From JANQOH01 sp965243325 (GTDB lineage Bacteria > Pseudomonadota > Alphaproteobacteria > UBA7887): a DNA stretch of 64,000 nt. The DNA lies in the NCBI GenBank assembly GCA_965243325.1, contig CBDEUQ010000003.1:434001-498000 (forward strand), given 5' to 3'. Made by a program: the position numbers and the translations under genes. A model generated the notes under the pieces. The model searched no databases. It saw nothing but the letters and a program-made list of their open reading frames with translations, and was not told the origin of the DNA. Of this stretch, positions 39,376-47,447 are shown one piece after another (position 1 is the first letter of the stretch; every line of letters starts with the position of its first letter).

Positions 39376-40619
39376 TCGTAGACCCGCGCGTCCTCGATCG
39401 CCACGCCGTCGTCGGGCAGCGCCCCGGCGGCGACGAACGCGACCTCGCCGCGCACCTTGCACAACGCCTGCACCGACTCGGCGATGCGCGTGCGCAAGCC
39501 GTCGCCGCCCGGCTCCCGCAGCTCGCAGCGCAGCACCATGCGATCCGCCTGCGCCGGATTGTCGACGACGAGGCGCGCCCGGGCGATTTCCGGGTGCCGG
39601 GCCACGACGTCGCCGATCTGCACGGGGTGCACGAACATGCCGCGCACCTTGACGCTCTGGTCGGCGCGGCCCATCCATCCCTTGATGCGGACGTTGGTGC
39701 GCCCGCACGGCGAGCGGCCGGCGAGCACTGCCGATAGGTCGCCGGTGGCGTAGCGGATCAGCGGGTAGTCCGGGTTGAGCACGCTGACCACCACCTCGCC
39801 GACCTCGCCGTCGGCGACCGGGTCCCCGGTGCCCGGCGCGACGATTTCGAGAACCACGCCCTCGTCGACGATCATGCCTTGCCGCCCCGGCGACTCGTAG
39901 GCGATGAGGCCCGCTTCCGCGGTGCCGTAGGACTGGGCGACGGAAACGCCGCGCGCCTGCATGCCCTCGCGCACGCTCGGCGCCAGTGCCTCGCCGCCGA
40001 CGGCGGCCTTGACGATCGACGATGCGTCGAGGCCGGCGGCGTCGGCGCGCTCGAAGAGGATGCGCAGGAACGACGGCGTGCCGGCGTAGGCGGTGGGGCG
40101 GATATCGGCGATCGCGCGCAACTGCTGCTCGGTATTGCCGACGCCGCCGGGCACGACGGCGCAGCCGCAGGCGTGGGCGCCGCTCTCCATCATGTGGCCG
40201 GCGGGGGTCAGATGGTAGGAGAAGGTGTTGTAGACGACGTCGCCCGGCCGCAGCCCGGCGGCGTGGAACGCGCGGCCCATGCGGAAGTAGTCGCGGCGGC
40301 GCATTCCCGGCTCGTAGATCGGCCCCGGCGACGAGAAGATCCAGCCGCACTCGCCCGGCGGATGCGCGGTCAGGCCGCCGAGCGGCGGGCCGGCGCGCTG
40401 CAGATCGGCAATCGTCGACTTGCGGACGACGGGCAGCGCGGCGAGCGCCGCCCGGTCCGCGACCGCCGCCGCGTCCACGCCGTCCAGGATGCACGCCCAG
40501 GCGGTGCTCTTCTCCTGCGCCGCGGCGATCTGGGCGCGCAGCGACCGGAACGCCGCGCGCTCGCGCTCCTCGGGGTCGCGAACCTCCAGATCGTCGTAGT
40601 GCTCGCCGCGCTCGGCCAT
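39372..40619 (-). CDS. AMP-dependent acyl-CoA ligase, phenylacetate-CoA ligase (PaaK)-like
   Basis: 415 residues, the PaaK length class. GTPSFLRILFERAD, SYGTAEAGLIAYES and IRYATGDLSAVL correspond to the adenylate-forming core motifs; KGWMGRADQSVKVRGMFVHP is the hinge and C-terminal domain. The usual P-loop of PaaK is not obvious. It probably activates an aromatic or other carboxylate. First gene of the operon; GGGAGG precedes the ATG. The promoter 150 bp upstream carries a LexA-like operator. Confidence 0.87.
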   Translation of the reverse strand: MAERGEHYDDLEVRDPEERERAAFRSLRAQIAAAQEKSTAWACILDGVDAAAVADRAALAALPVVRKSTIADLQRAGPPLGGLTAHPPGECGWIFSSPGPIYEPGMRRRDYFRMGRAFHAAGLRPGDVVYNTFSYHLTPAGHMMESGAHACGCAVVPGGVGNTEQQLRAIADIRPTAYAGTPSFLRILFERADAAGLDASSIVKAAVGGEALAPSVREGMQARGVSVAQSYGTAEAGLIAYESPGRQGMIVDEGVVLEIVAPGTGDPVADGEVGEVVVSVLNPDYPLIRYATGDLSAVLAGRSPCGRTNVRIKGWMGRADQSVKVRGMFVHPVQIGDVVARHPEIARARLVVDNPAQADRMVLRCELREPGGDGLRTRIAESVQALCKVRGEVAFVAAGALPDDGVAIEDARVYE

Positions 40620-40710
40620 CGCGCCGCCTCCCGGACACGTCCCGCCACGGCGGCTTGGTAGCGTCCGCCGGCCCGCGCGGTCAAGCGAACGGCGCGCGTC
40701 CGATGTGTCC

Positions 40711-40755
40711 CTAGCCGGTGAATTCCGGCCCTACCGGTCCCGGCCTGGCGAACAT
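40711..40755 (-). other. 14-codon ORF in the leader of the ligase operon
   Basis: ATG...TAG encoding MFARPGPVGPEFTG, starting only about a dozen bases after the expected transcript start and with no good ribosome site. It may be chance, or a leader peptide affecting the operon. Confidence 0.2.
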
Positions 40756-40761
40756 CAGAAA

Positions 40762-40776
40762 GAACACATAGCGAAC
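40762..40776. promoter_or_regulatory. LexA-type operator (GAAC-N7-GAAC)
   Basis: GAACACATAGCGAAC is an exact match to the direct-repeat SOS box of alphaproteobacteria. It overlaps the -10 of the promoter at 40774-40802 on the minus strand. A further GAAC lies eight bases to the left. No gene starts to the right on the plus strand for 1.3 kb, so the target is the minus-strand ligase operon. Confidence 0.7.
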
Positions 40777-40802
40777 ATACGCCGCCGGACGCGGATTGTC
40801 AA
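40774..40802 (-). promoter_or_regulatory. Sigma70-type promoter of the ligase-sirtuin-dioxygenase-isomerase operon
   Basis: Minus strand: TTGACA (40802-40797), 17-base spacer, TATGTT (40779-40774). The first is a perfect consensus and the -10 matches at four of six. The operator overlaps it, so LexA bound there would block RNA polymerase. Confidence 0.65.
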
Positions 40803-40824
40803 TGCCGCGGCACGGCCTCCGGCG

Positions 40825-41985
40825 TCATGGCGTCCAGGCGCGGAACTGGCGGCCGAGCTTGAGCCCCTGTCCCTGGTACGACGAGCCGATGGCGCCGCCG
40901 TAGAGGCGGTCGGGCTCGCCGGCGACCTTCTCGAAGCGCAGCCAGCCGATGATCCGGCCGTGCTCGAGCACGAAGGGCACGTCGTGCGAGCGGACCTCCA
41001 GCACCGCCTTGGCGCCGGGTCCGGGGCCGTAGCCGAAGCCGGGGTCGAAGAAGCCGGCGTAGTGGACGCGGAACTCGCCGACCATGGTGTCGTAGGCGAC
41101 CATCTCCGCCGCCATGTCGGGCGGTATGCGCACCCGCTCCACGGTCGCCAGGATGTGGAAGTCGTCCGGGTCGAGGACGATGCGGGCGCCGGCGCGCGGG
41201 GCGATCGGCTCCCAGAAATCCTGCGGATCGTAGCGGTCGCGCGCGTCGACGTCGATGACGTGGGCATGCTTGCGGGCGCGAAAGCCGGCGACGCCGTCGG
41301 CGGGCGCGAGATCGAGGGTGACGGCGATGCGGTCCTCGCGGATCGTCGCGTCGTCGGCGGGCACGTCGATCAACGGCACGTCCCTCTGGCGCGCGCGCAT
41401 CTCGACGTGCGGCATGGGCGGCGTCCCGCGCCGGACCCGCAACTGGCAGAGGCGCGAGCCGCGGCGGACGAGGATGGAGAAGGTGCGCGGCACGATCTCG
41501 GCGTAGAGCGGGCCGTGATAGCCGCCGGCGACGGTGTCGAACTCGGCCGCGCCGTCGGCGATCAGCCGCGTGAACACGTCGAGCCGCCCGGTCGAGCTCT
41601 TCGGGTTGGCGAAGCCGGTGAGCGTGCGCGGGATGCTCGTGCGCTCCTCGAGCTCGACGACGTAGACGCAGCCCTTCTCCAGCACCGCGCCGCCTTCGAG
41701 GTCGATCTCGTGCATGCCGAAGGCGTCGATCTTTCCGGCGACGGTGTTGCCGGCGCCGGGCAGAAAGCTCGCCCGGACGCGCCAGGCGCGCGCGCCGAGC
41801 CTGAGGTCGACGCTCGCCGGCTGGATCTGCGCCGCGTCGATCGGCTCCTCGGCGACGAGCATTCCGCGCTCGATCTCGCGCGCCAGCTCCTGGCGCGGCA
41901 GCACCCCGGTCGCGGGCCTGGGCGGCGTGCGCTCCGCGCCCGCAATGTCCGGGAACATCGGCGTCTTCCCGACCGTCCGCGACAC
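40825..41985 (-). CDS. dcd: 2'-deoxycytidine 5'-triphosphate deaminase, tandem-domain alphaproteobacterial form
   Basis: 386 residues from GTG, about twice the usual Dcd length because the dUTPase-like fold is repeated. First half: VLPRQELAREIERGMLVAEE and QPASVDLRLGARAW; second half: PHVEMRARQRDVPLID and VGEFRVHYAGFFDPGFGYG. Dcd converts dCTP to dUTP for thymidylate synthesis. This tandem form is characteristic of alphaproteobacteria. GGCAGGAGG six bases before the GTG decides the start. Confidence 0.92.
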   Translation of the reverse strand: MSRTVGKTPMFPDIAGAERTPPRPATGVLPRQELAREIERGMLVAEEPIDAAQIQPASVDLRLGARAWRVRASFLPGAGNTVAGKIDAFGMHEIDLEGGAVLEKGCVYVVELEERTSIPRTLTGFANPKSSTGRLDVFTRLIADGAAEFDTVAGGYHGPLYAEIVPRTFSILVRRGSRLCQLRVRRGTPPMPHVEMRARQRDVPLIDVPADDATIREDRIAVTLDLAPADGVAGFRARKHAHVIDVDARDRYDPQDFWEPIAPRAGARIVLDPDDFHILATVERVRIPPDMAAEMVAYDTMVGEFRVHYAGFFDPGFGYGPGPGAKAVLEVRSHDVPFVLEHGRIIGWLRFEKVAGEPDRLYGGAIGSSYQGQGLKLGRQFRAWTP

Positions 41986-42103
41986 GCTTCGCCTCCTGCC
42001 GTTCGCCGCCAGATTGCCACGTTCCCCGCGGCACGCCAACGCCGCCCGGCCGTTGATCGCTGCCGCCGTCGCGACTAGGCTGCGGGCGGTCCGGCCGGCG
42101 GCG

Positions 42104-42109
42104 AGGAGG
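42104..42109 (+). promoter_or_regulatory. Ribosome binding site placing dxs start at an ATT codon
   Basis: AGGAGG, then seven bases, then ATT at 42117. No ATG, GTG or TTG is in frame between the upstream stop (42054) and the GTG at 42216, which lies inside conserved sequence. Confidence 0.6.
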
Positions 42110-42116
42110 ACGAGCC

Positions 42117-44039
42117 ATTTCGGAAGAGAGCGCAACCCCGCTTCTCGATCGTATCGACACGCCGGCGGACATCCGGCGGCTGAAGGAATCGGAACTTCGC
42201 CAGCTTGCCGACGAGGTGCGCCGCGAGACGATCTCGGTGGTGTCGCGCACCGGCGGCCATCTCGGCGCCGGGCTGGGCGTGGTCGAGCTCACGGTGGCGC
42301 TGCACTACCTGTTCGACACGCCGCGCGACCGCCTCCTCTGGGACGTGGGCCACCAGGCGTATCCGCACAAGATCCTCACCGGCCGGCGCGAGCGCATGCC
42401 GACGCTGCGCCAGGGCGGCGGCCTTTCGGGATTCACCCGGCGGGCCGAGAGCGTTTACGACCCCTTCGGCGCGGCGCACGCCTCGACCTCGATCTCGGCC
42501 GGCCTCGGCATGGCGGTGGCGCGCGACCTCGCCGGCGGCGCCAACAACATCATCTGCGTCATCGGCGACGGGGCGATGAGCGCCGGCATGGCGTACGAGG
42601 CGATGAACAACGCCGGTTCGCTGGAAAGCCGGCTGATCGTGGTGCTGAACGACAACGACATGTCGATCGCACCGCCGGTGGGCGCCATGAGCGCCTATCT
42701 GTCGCGGCTGATCTCGTCGCAGAGCTACCGCAACCTGCGCCACGTCGCCGCCCAGGTGGCGCGGAAGTTCCCGCGGCCGATGGCGCAGATGCTCAAGCGC
42801 GCCGAGGAATACGCCCGCGGCCTCGTCACCGGCGGCACCCTGTTCGAGGAGCTCGGCTTCTACTATGTCGGGCCGATCGACGGCCACAACATCGACCATC
42901 TGCTGCCGGTGCTGCGCAACGTGCGCGACGCGCGCGCCGGCGGCCCGGTCCTCGTCCACGCCGTCACCGAGAAGGGGCACGGCTACGCGCCGGCGGTCAA
43001 CGCCGCCGACAAGTTCCACGGCGTCTCGCGGTTCGACGTGGTGACCGGCGCGCCGGCGGCGAAGAAGAAGCCGGCGGCGCCGACGTACACGTCGGTGTTC
43101 GCGCGGGCGCTGATCGAGGAAGCGCGCCGCGACGAGAAGATCGTCGGCATCACCGCCGCCATGCCGGCGGGCACGGGGATCGACAAGTTCGCCGCCGCCT
43201 TCCCCGACCGCGCCTTCGACGTCGGCCTCGCCGAACAGCACGCGGTGACGTTCGCCGCCGGCCTGGCGGCTGAGGGGTACCGGCCGTTCGCCGCCATCTA
43301 TTCGACCTTTCTTCAGCGCGCCTGGGACCAGGTCGTCCACGACGTGGCGATCCAGCGCCTGCCGGTGCGCTTCGCCATCGACCGCGCCGGCCTCGTGGGT
43401 GCCGACGGGCCCACCCACGCCGGGGCCTTCGACACGGGCTGCCTCGGCAGCCTGCCCGGGTTCGTCGTCATGGCGGCGGCCGACGAGGCGGAGCTGGTGC
43501 GCATGGTGGCGACGGCGGCGCGGATCGACGACCGGCCCTCGTCGTTCCGCTATCCGCGCGGCGAAGGGACCGGCGCGGCGCTGCCGGAGCGCGGCGAGCC
43601 GCTGGAGATCGGCCGCGGCCGGATCGTGCGCGAGGGCACCGCGGTCGCCATCCTCTCGTTCGGCGCGCGGCTGGCGGAAGCGCTCGCGGCGGCCGACAGT
43701 CTTGCGTCGCTGGGCTTGTCCGCCACTGTCGCCGACGCCCGCTTCGCCAAGCCGCTGGACACGGACCTGCTGCTCAGGCTCGCCGACTCGCACGAGGTGA
43801 TGGTCACGGTCGAGGAGGGCGCGGCGGGCGGCTTCGCCGCCCTGGTCATGACCGCGCTGGCCGAGGTCGGACGGTTCGACCGCGGCCTCAAATTCCGTCC
43901 GATGACGCTGCCCGACCGCTTCATCGAACAGGATGCGCCGGCGCGGATGTACGAGGCGGCGGGGCTCGCCGCGTCGGACATCGCGGCGTGCGCGCTGGCG
44001 GCGCTCGGCCGCGACGACGCGGTGGCGACGCCGGCCTGA
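42117..44039 (+). CDS. dxs: 1-deoxy-D-xylulose-5-phosphate synthase
   Basis: 640 residues if started at ATT 42117. First enzyme of the MEP isoprenoid pathway: it condenses pyruvate and glyceraldehyde 3-phosphate with thiamine diphosphate. GGHLGAGLGVVELTVALHY and WDVGHQAYPHKILTGRR are N-terminal signatures; IGDGAMSAGMAYEAMNNAG is the thiamine site; DVGLAEQHAVTFAAGLAAEG holds the catalytic Glu. The segment before GTG 42216 (PLLDRIDTPADIRRL, then QLADEVR) is conserved in Dxs, so translation must begin upstream. The only candidate next to a ribosome site is ATT. Confidence 0.95.
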   Translation: MSEESATPLLDRIDTPADIRRLKESELRQLADEVRRETISVVSRTGGHLGAGLGVVELTVALHYLFDTPRDRLLWDVGHQAYPHKILTGRRERMPTLRQGGGLSGFTRRAESVYDPFGAAHASTSISAGLGMAVARDLAGGANNIICVIGDGAMSAGMAYEAMNNAGSLESRLIVVLNDNDMSIAPPVGAMSAYLSRLISSQSYRNLRHVAAQVARKFPRPMAQMLKRAEEYARGLVTGGTLFEELGFYYVGPIDGHNIDHLLPVLRNVRDARAGGPVLVHAVTEKGHGYAPAVNAADKFHGVSRFDVVTGAPAAKKKPAAPTYTSVFARALIEEARRDEKIVGITAAMPAGTGIDKFAAAFPDRAFDVGLAEQHAVTFAAGLAAEGYRPFAAIYSTFLQRAWDQVVHDVAIQRLPVRFAIDRAGLVGADGPTHAGAFDTGCLGSLPGFVVMAAADEAELVRMVATAARIDDRPSSFRYPRGEGTGAALPERGEPLEIGRGRIVREGTAVAILSFGARLAEALAAADSLASLGLSATVADARFAKPLDTDLLLRLADSHEVMVTVEEGAAGGFAALVMTALAEVGRFDRGLKFRPMTLPDRFIEQDAPARMYEAAGLAASDIAACALAALGRDDAVATPA

Positions 44040-44075
44040 GGGCGCCGCCGCCGCGTGCGGGGTGCGGCGTGCGGC

Positions 44076-45440
44076 TCAGAACTCCCAGCGGAGACGCACG
44101 GCGACGCCGTCCATCGTCTCCGGCTGCAGGCGGCCCTCCTCGTCGCGGCCGTCGACCTCGGCGCGGACGTAGTTGAGCGAGAGGATGACGTAGGGGTTGA
44201 AGTACCAGTTGAGCCCGAGCGCCAAGTTGTTGCTCCTGCCGCCGGCGACGCCGCCCGGCGAGCCGACCGCGTCGTCGAGATCGATGTGGCTCAGGCGCGC
44301 GGCGACCTCGAACGCCCCCCAGCCGCCGTCGCCGAAGGGGTCAAATTCGCGGTGCGGCTTGACGCGCCAGAACGACCCGAGGCGCTGGTAGTAGTTGCGC
44401 GACTCGCCGGTGAGGAACCAGGTCCCGAGCACGTAGTAGCCGTTGAACTCGAGGTCGGGCCACGGCGGCCCGCCGCCGCCGTTGTCGCGGACGATGCCGA
44501 CGCGCTGGACCTCTCCCTGCACCGACCACGGCCCCCACACCCCGGCGAGCTCGAGCGCGGTGTGGTGGAAGCTGTCGACGCGCTCGATGTTGCCCGTGTC
44601 GACGACCGCCCGGTCGTCCGGGACGCGGAGCTCGGGGCGGGCGCTGAACCGCTCGCTGCCACTCGCCGCGCCCCACGCGACCGACGGCCGGCGCCAGTAT
44701 CCGGCGACGCCGAAATGGAGCGCCCGCGTGCGCTCGACGATGGGAGCGTAGGTGACGCGGCCGTGGACGCCCCAGCCTTCGCGGCCGCTGCCGATCTCCT
44801 TGAAGGGCACGCTGAACACGCCGACCTTGGTGCTGTGGTTCGGCCCGCGGTGCGCGACCGCGGCGCCGAGCATCGTGGACTGCGGCGCATAGTTGAAGGC
44901 GCCCGAGGGCATCGCCTCTTCCATGAAGGCGCGCAGCCCTCGCCCGGCGTCCATCGAATGGGCGGGGAGCTGCTGGCCGATCATGAACCACAGCGGGTCG
45001 AAACGGCGGTAGGCGAGCATCGCGGAGTTCAGGCCGTCGAGCACGCCCCCGCCCCTGTCGAAGAAGTCGAACGTGCCGAAGAGGATGTAGTCCCTGTAGA
45101 GCAGCGCGTTGGCGAGCACGACCGCGTGGCGTGGGCGCAGGCCGCCATCGTCCTCGCCGTCCGGCGGCGTCAGGCGGTCCCAGGTGCCGCCGTCGATCTG
45201 CAAGAACATGCCCATGCCGGCGCTGATGTTGCCGTCGGGGCTCACGTAGCGCGGCAGCGGGCCGAAGAACGCCTTCTCCGGGTCGTAGCCGACCGTGCCG
45301 GCGCCGACCAGCGCCTTGTCCTCGTCAGGCTCCGCGCCCGCTACCGCGCCCGAATCTCCGGTCTGCTCCTCGGCAGGCGCCGCCGCGGCAAGCGACAGCG
45401 CCAACGAGCACGCGACGACGACGGTGCACCAATTCGACAC
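44076..45440 (-). CDS. Porin of the phosphate-selective (OprO/OprP) type
   Basis: 454 residues from GTG. Signal peptide TVVVACSLALSLAAAAPAEE. Beta-strand-rich with DYILFGTFDFFDRGGG, FMIGQQLPAHSMDAGRG (typical of OprO/P porins), WFLTGESRNYYQRLG and a C-terminal GVAVRLRWEF ending in Phe, the outer-membrane sorting signal. Likely a trimeric anion-type channel; selectivity is not predictable. GAGG lies 11 bases before the GTG, a weak site. Convergent with dxs. Confidence 0.83.
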   Translation of the reverse strand: MSNWCTVVVACSLALSLAAAAPAEEQTGDSGAVAGAEPDEDKALVGAGTVGYDPEKAFFGPLPRYVSPDGNISAGMGMFLQIDGGTWDRLTPPDGEDDGGLRPRHAVVLANALLYRDYILFGTFDFFDRGGGVLDGLNSAMLAYRRFDPLWFMIGQQLPAHSMDAGRGLRAFMEEAMPSGAFNYAPQSTMLGAAVAHRGPNHSTKVGVFSVPFKEIGSGREGWGVHGRVTYAPIVERTRALHFGVAGYWRRPSVAWGAASGSERFSARPELRVPDDRAVVDTGNIERVDSFHHTALELAGVWGPWSVQGEVQRVGIVRDNGGGGPPWPDLEFNGYYVLGTWFLTGESRNYYQRLGSFWRVKPHREFDPFGDGGWGAFEVAARLSHIDLDDAVGSPGGVAGGRSNNLALGLNWYFNPYVILSLNYVRAEVDGRDEEGRLQPETMDGVAVRLRWEF

Positions 45441-46086
45441 GTTCGGGGTATCCTCTTTCCGTTCGCGGCTCGCCGCCGCGCCTGCCGCGGGAGACCGCAG
45501 CGCGCGTGCGCCTTGCCTTCGGTTTGCGTGGCCGGGCGGCCCGGGACGGCCGCCGGAAGAACCGGCGCGGCGAGCACCGTGCCCTGCCGTACCGGAACGC
45601 CGGCCGCCGGTCAAGCCGCCGGCACCGTGCCGGGGGCGATGCAGCCCTGCCTTGTCCGCATGAGTGGGCCTGGGAAGCGGCGGCCGGCGGGCGTGTGGGC
45701 GCCGCGCGGACCGGCCGGACCGGCGCTGGCGGGACGGGGGAGCCGTTGTGCGAGCCGCTTGACGACAATCCAGGAATCCGGACACAAATGGTTCGGGTCG
45801 GAGTTGCGCCCCCGGCCCGTAGTTTCAGTCGGCGTGACAGTAGACAAAGTACGCCGACCAGCACGGATCAGGCGGAATCACCCAAACCCGTCTCGGTGAG
45901 CCCGCCAGGGTGCGTCTTCACTCTCGCCCGGCGAGAGGACGTCCCCAATGGTCTGCGGCAACGGTCCCGGCGCCTTGGCTGAGGTCGCGGCGACCGCGGC
46001 GGGTGTCCGCAAGGCGTCTGTAGCCATCAGCGGGAACAACGTCGGTGGCATCGCCACAATGTCAAACTCGCTCTGGAGGGTCCGCC
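45441..46086. other. 646-bp intergenic region, no gene recognised
   Basis: Lies between the divergent porin and lipoprotein genes. Open frames here are short and arginine/proline-biased. No riboswitch, tRNA or convincing promoter was recognised; it should hold both promoters. Confidence 0.5.
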
Positions 46087-46959
46087 ATGCACAACCGCCC
46101 GTTCCCCGTTCTCGCCGCCGCCGCGGTCCTTGCAGGATGCAGTGGCGGCTCCGTGCCCGGCCCGGCCCTCGACCTGCCCGGTGCCGACCAGGATATCGCG
46201 CGCATCGAGGCCGAAACCCGGTTTACCGCTGCATTGTTCCGGCACCGGGAAGGCGCCGTGGAGTTCACCCAGCCCGGCTTCGCGATCGTCAGGCGGCCGG
46301 AGCTCCCCGGCTTCGAAGGCATCGTCGCCGAGAGGGAGCGGGACTCCGGCACCCTGTCGGTGACCGCCTACACCGACATCGAGCCAGGCGACGACATGCG
46401 CGATCCGGATTTCCTCGTGTTCGGCCACTGGTCGCACGAGACCGGCGCGGTGCCGGCGGAGGCGGAAGTATTCGGCTACGGGACGGTGCGCCCGCCGTAT
46501 GACGACGACGCCGCTGCCGCCGCCCTCACCGGAACGGTGCGGTTCGACGGCCATGCCGCGGGGCTCTACACCGACGGCGCGGCCGGCGGGAGCTTTGTCG
46601 CCACCGCCGTCCTCGTCGCCGACCTAGGCAGCGGCAGCGACCTGGGCACCATCGCCGGCACGATCGACGGCTTCGTTGACGGGAACGGGGACAGCCTCGG
46701 GGAATGGATCGTCGACCTCGGACTCAAGAGCCTCGAGTATTCCGAGCGGTGGCTGGCCCTCGGCATCGACAACGGGGAATACCTGCCGGACCGTGGGGCG
46801 TCCGCCGCCTTCGGGGACGTTGCCGGCAGAGCCGGCTGGCGGGGAGAACTGTACGGGCTCGACGGGCCGAGCGCCGTTGCCGGCACGTTCTGGGCGAACG
46901 CCGCCGGCGGGCCGAGACTGGCCGGAGGATTCGCCGCCCGGGCCGTCCAGGCCGAGTGA
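46087..46959 (+). CDS. TbpB-like surface lipoprotein
   Basis: 290 residues. LAAAAVLAGCSGG is a lipobox with the lipidated Cys at residue 17. The C-terminal half (TGTVRFDGHAAGLYTDG, GTIAGTIDGFVDGNGD, WRGELYGLDGPSAVAGTFWA) looks like the 8-stranded barrel of transferrin-binding-protein-like lipoproteins. It is related in design to the barrels of the duplicated metalloprotease at 21916-24678. GGAGG precedes the ATG, and the ORF start 14 codons earlier lacks a site. Ligand unknown. Confidence 0.75.
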   Translation: MHNRPFPVLAAAAVLAGCSGGSVPGPALDLPGADQDIARIEAETRFTAALFRHREGAVEFTQPGFAIVRRPELPGFEGIVAERERDSGTLSVTAYTDIEPGDDMRDPDFLVFGHWSHETGAVPAEAEVFGYGTVRPPYDDDAAAAALTGTVRFDGHAAGLYTDGAAGGSFVATAVLVADLGSGSDLGTIAGTIDGFVDGNGDSLGEWIVDLGLKSLEYSERWLALGIDNGEYLPDRGASAAFGDVAGRAGWRGELYGLDGPSAVAGTFWANAAGGPRLAGGFAARAVQAE

Positions 46960-47023
46960 TCGCCGGCGCCGGCGGGGATGCCGGTGTCAATGTCGAACCA
47001 ACCATGCGATCCCCGAGAAAAAT

Positions 47024-47051
47024 GGGGCAGGCGGGGTGTCCCGCCTGCCCC
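47024..47051. repeat. Perfect 12-bp inverted repeat after the lipoprotein gene
   Basis: GGGGCAGGCGGG (47024-47035) and CCCGCCTGCCCC (47040-47051) with a 4-base loop. No T run follows, so terminator activity is uncertain. Its right arm begins a GCCTGCCCCGG...CCGGGG palindrome (47043-47068) like those found inside two transposases. Confidence 0.7.
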
Positions 47052-47211
47052 GGTTCGCTTTGCCGGGGGGGTCGGACGCCTCGGACCGTTGGCGCCGCCC
47101 CGCTGGAATGCGATCCCGCCAGAGGGTGCCGCTCTCCAGCTCGCCGGCCAGATGCTCGGCCTGAGGGGTGGCCCGCGCGACGATGGTCGCTCAAGCGCCC
47201 ACTCCAGCCCC

Positions 47212-47373
47212 GGTGTGTGCCTGTTCCCGAAGCGTCTGGAGCGCGGGCGTTTCGTGTGGCCGTCGGCGGCCGACGGCAAGGTTGCGGTGACGCCGGCACA
47301 GTTGTCGATGCTGCTCGAGGGGATCGACTGGCGGGCGCCGGTGCGCACTTGGCGGCCCTTGGCGGCTGGCTGA
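47212..47373 (+). pseudogene. IS66 TnpB (Orf2), C-terminal remnant
   Basis: About 53 residues: CLFPKRLERGRFVWPSAADG, then AQLSMLLEGIDW and the end TWRPLAAG match the C-terminus of IS66-type TnpB. The first half and the whole of TnpA are missing, so the left part of the IS has been lost. Confidence 0.8.
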
Positions 47374-47447
47374 TTCACCTTTTATTAACAGTGGCTTGAC
47401 TGTCACTCGGGCTTCCCCTTGTCGGCCCTCTCGGGTAGGATGCGGCC

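Noticed and set aside
47024..47051. Intrinsic terminator after the TbpB-like lipoprotein
   Set aside because: Perfect stem but no following T run, so called an inverted repeat only.
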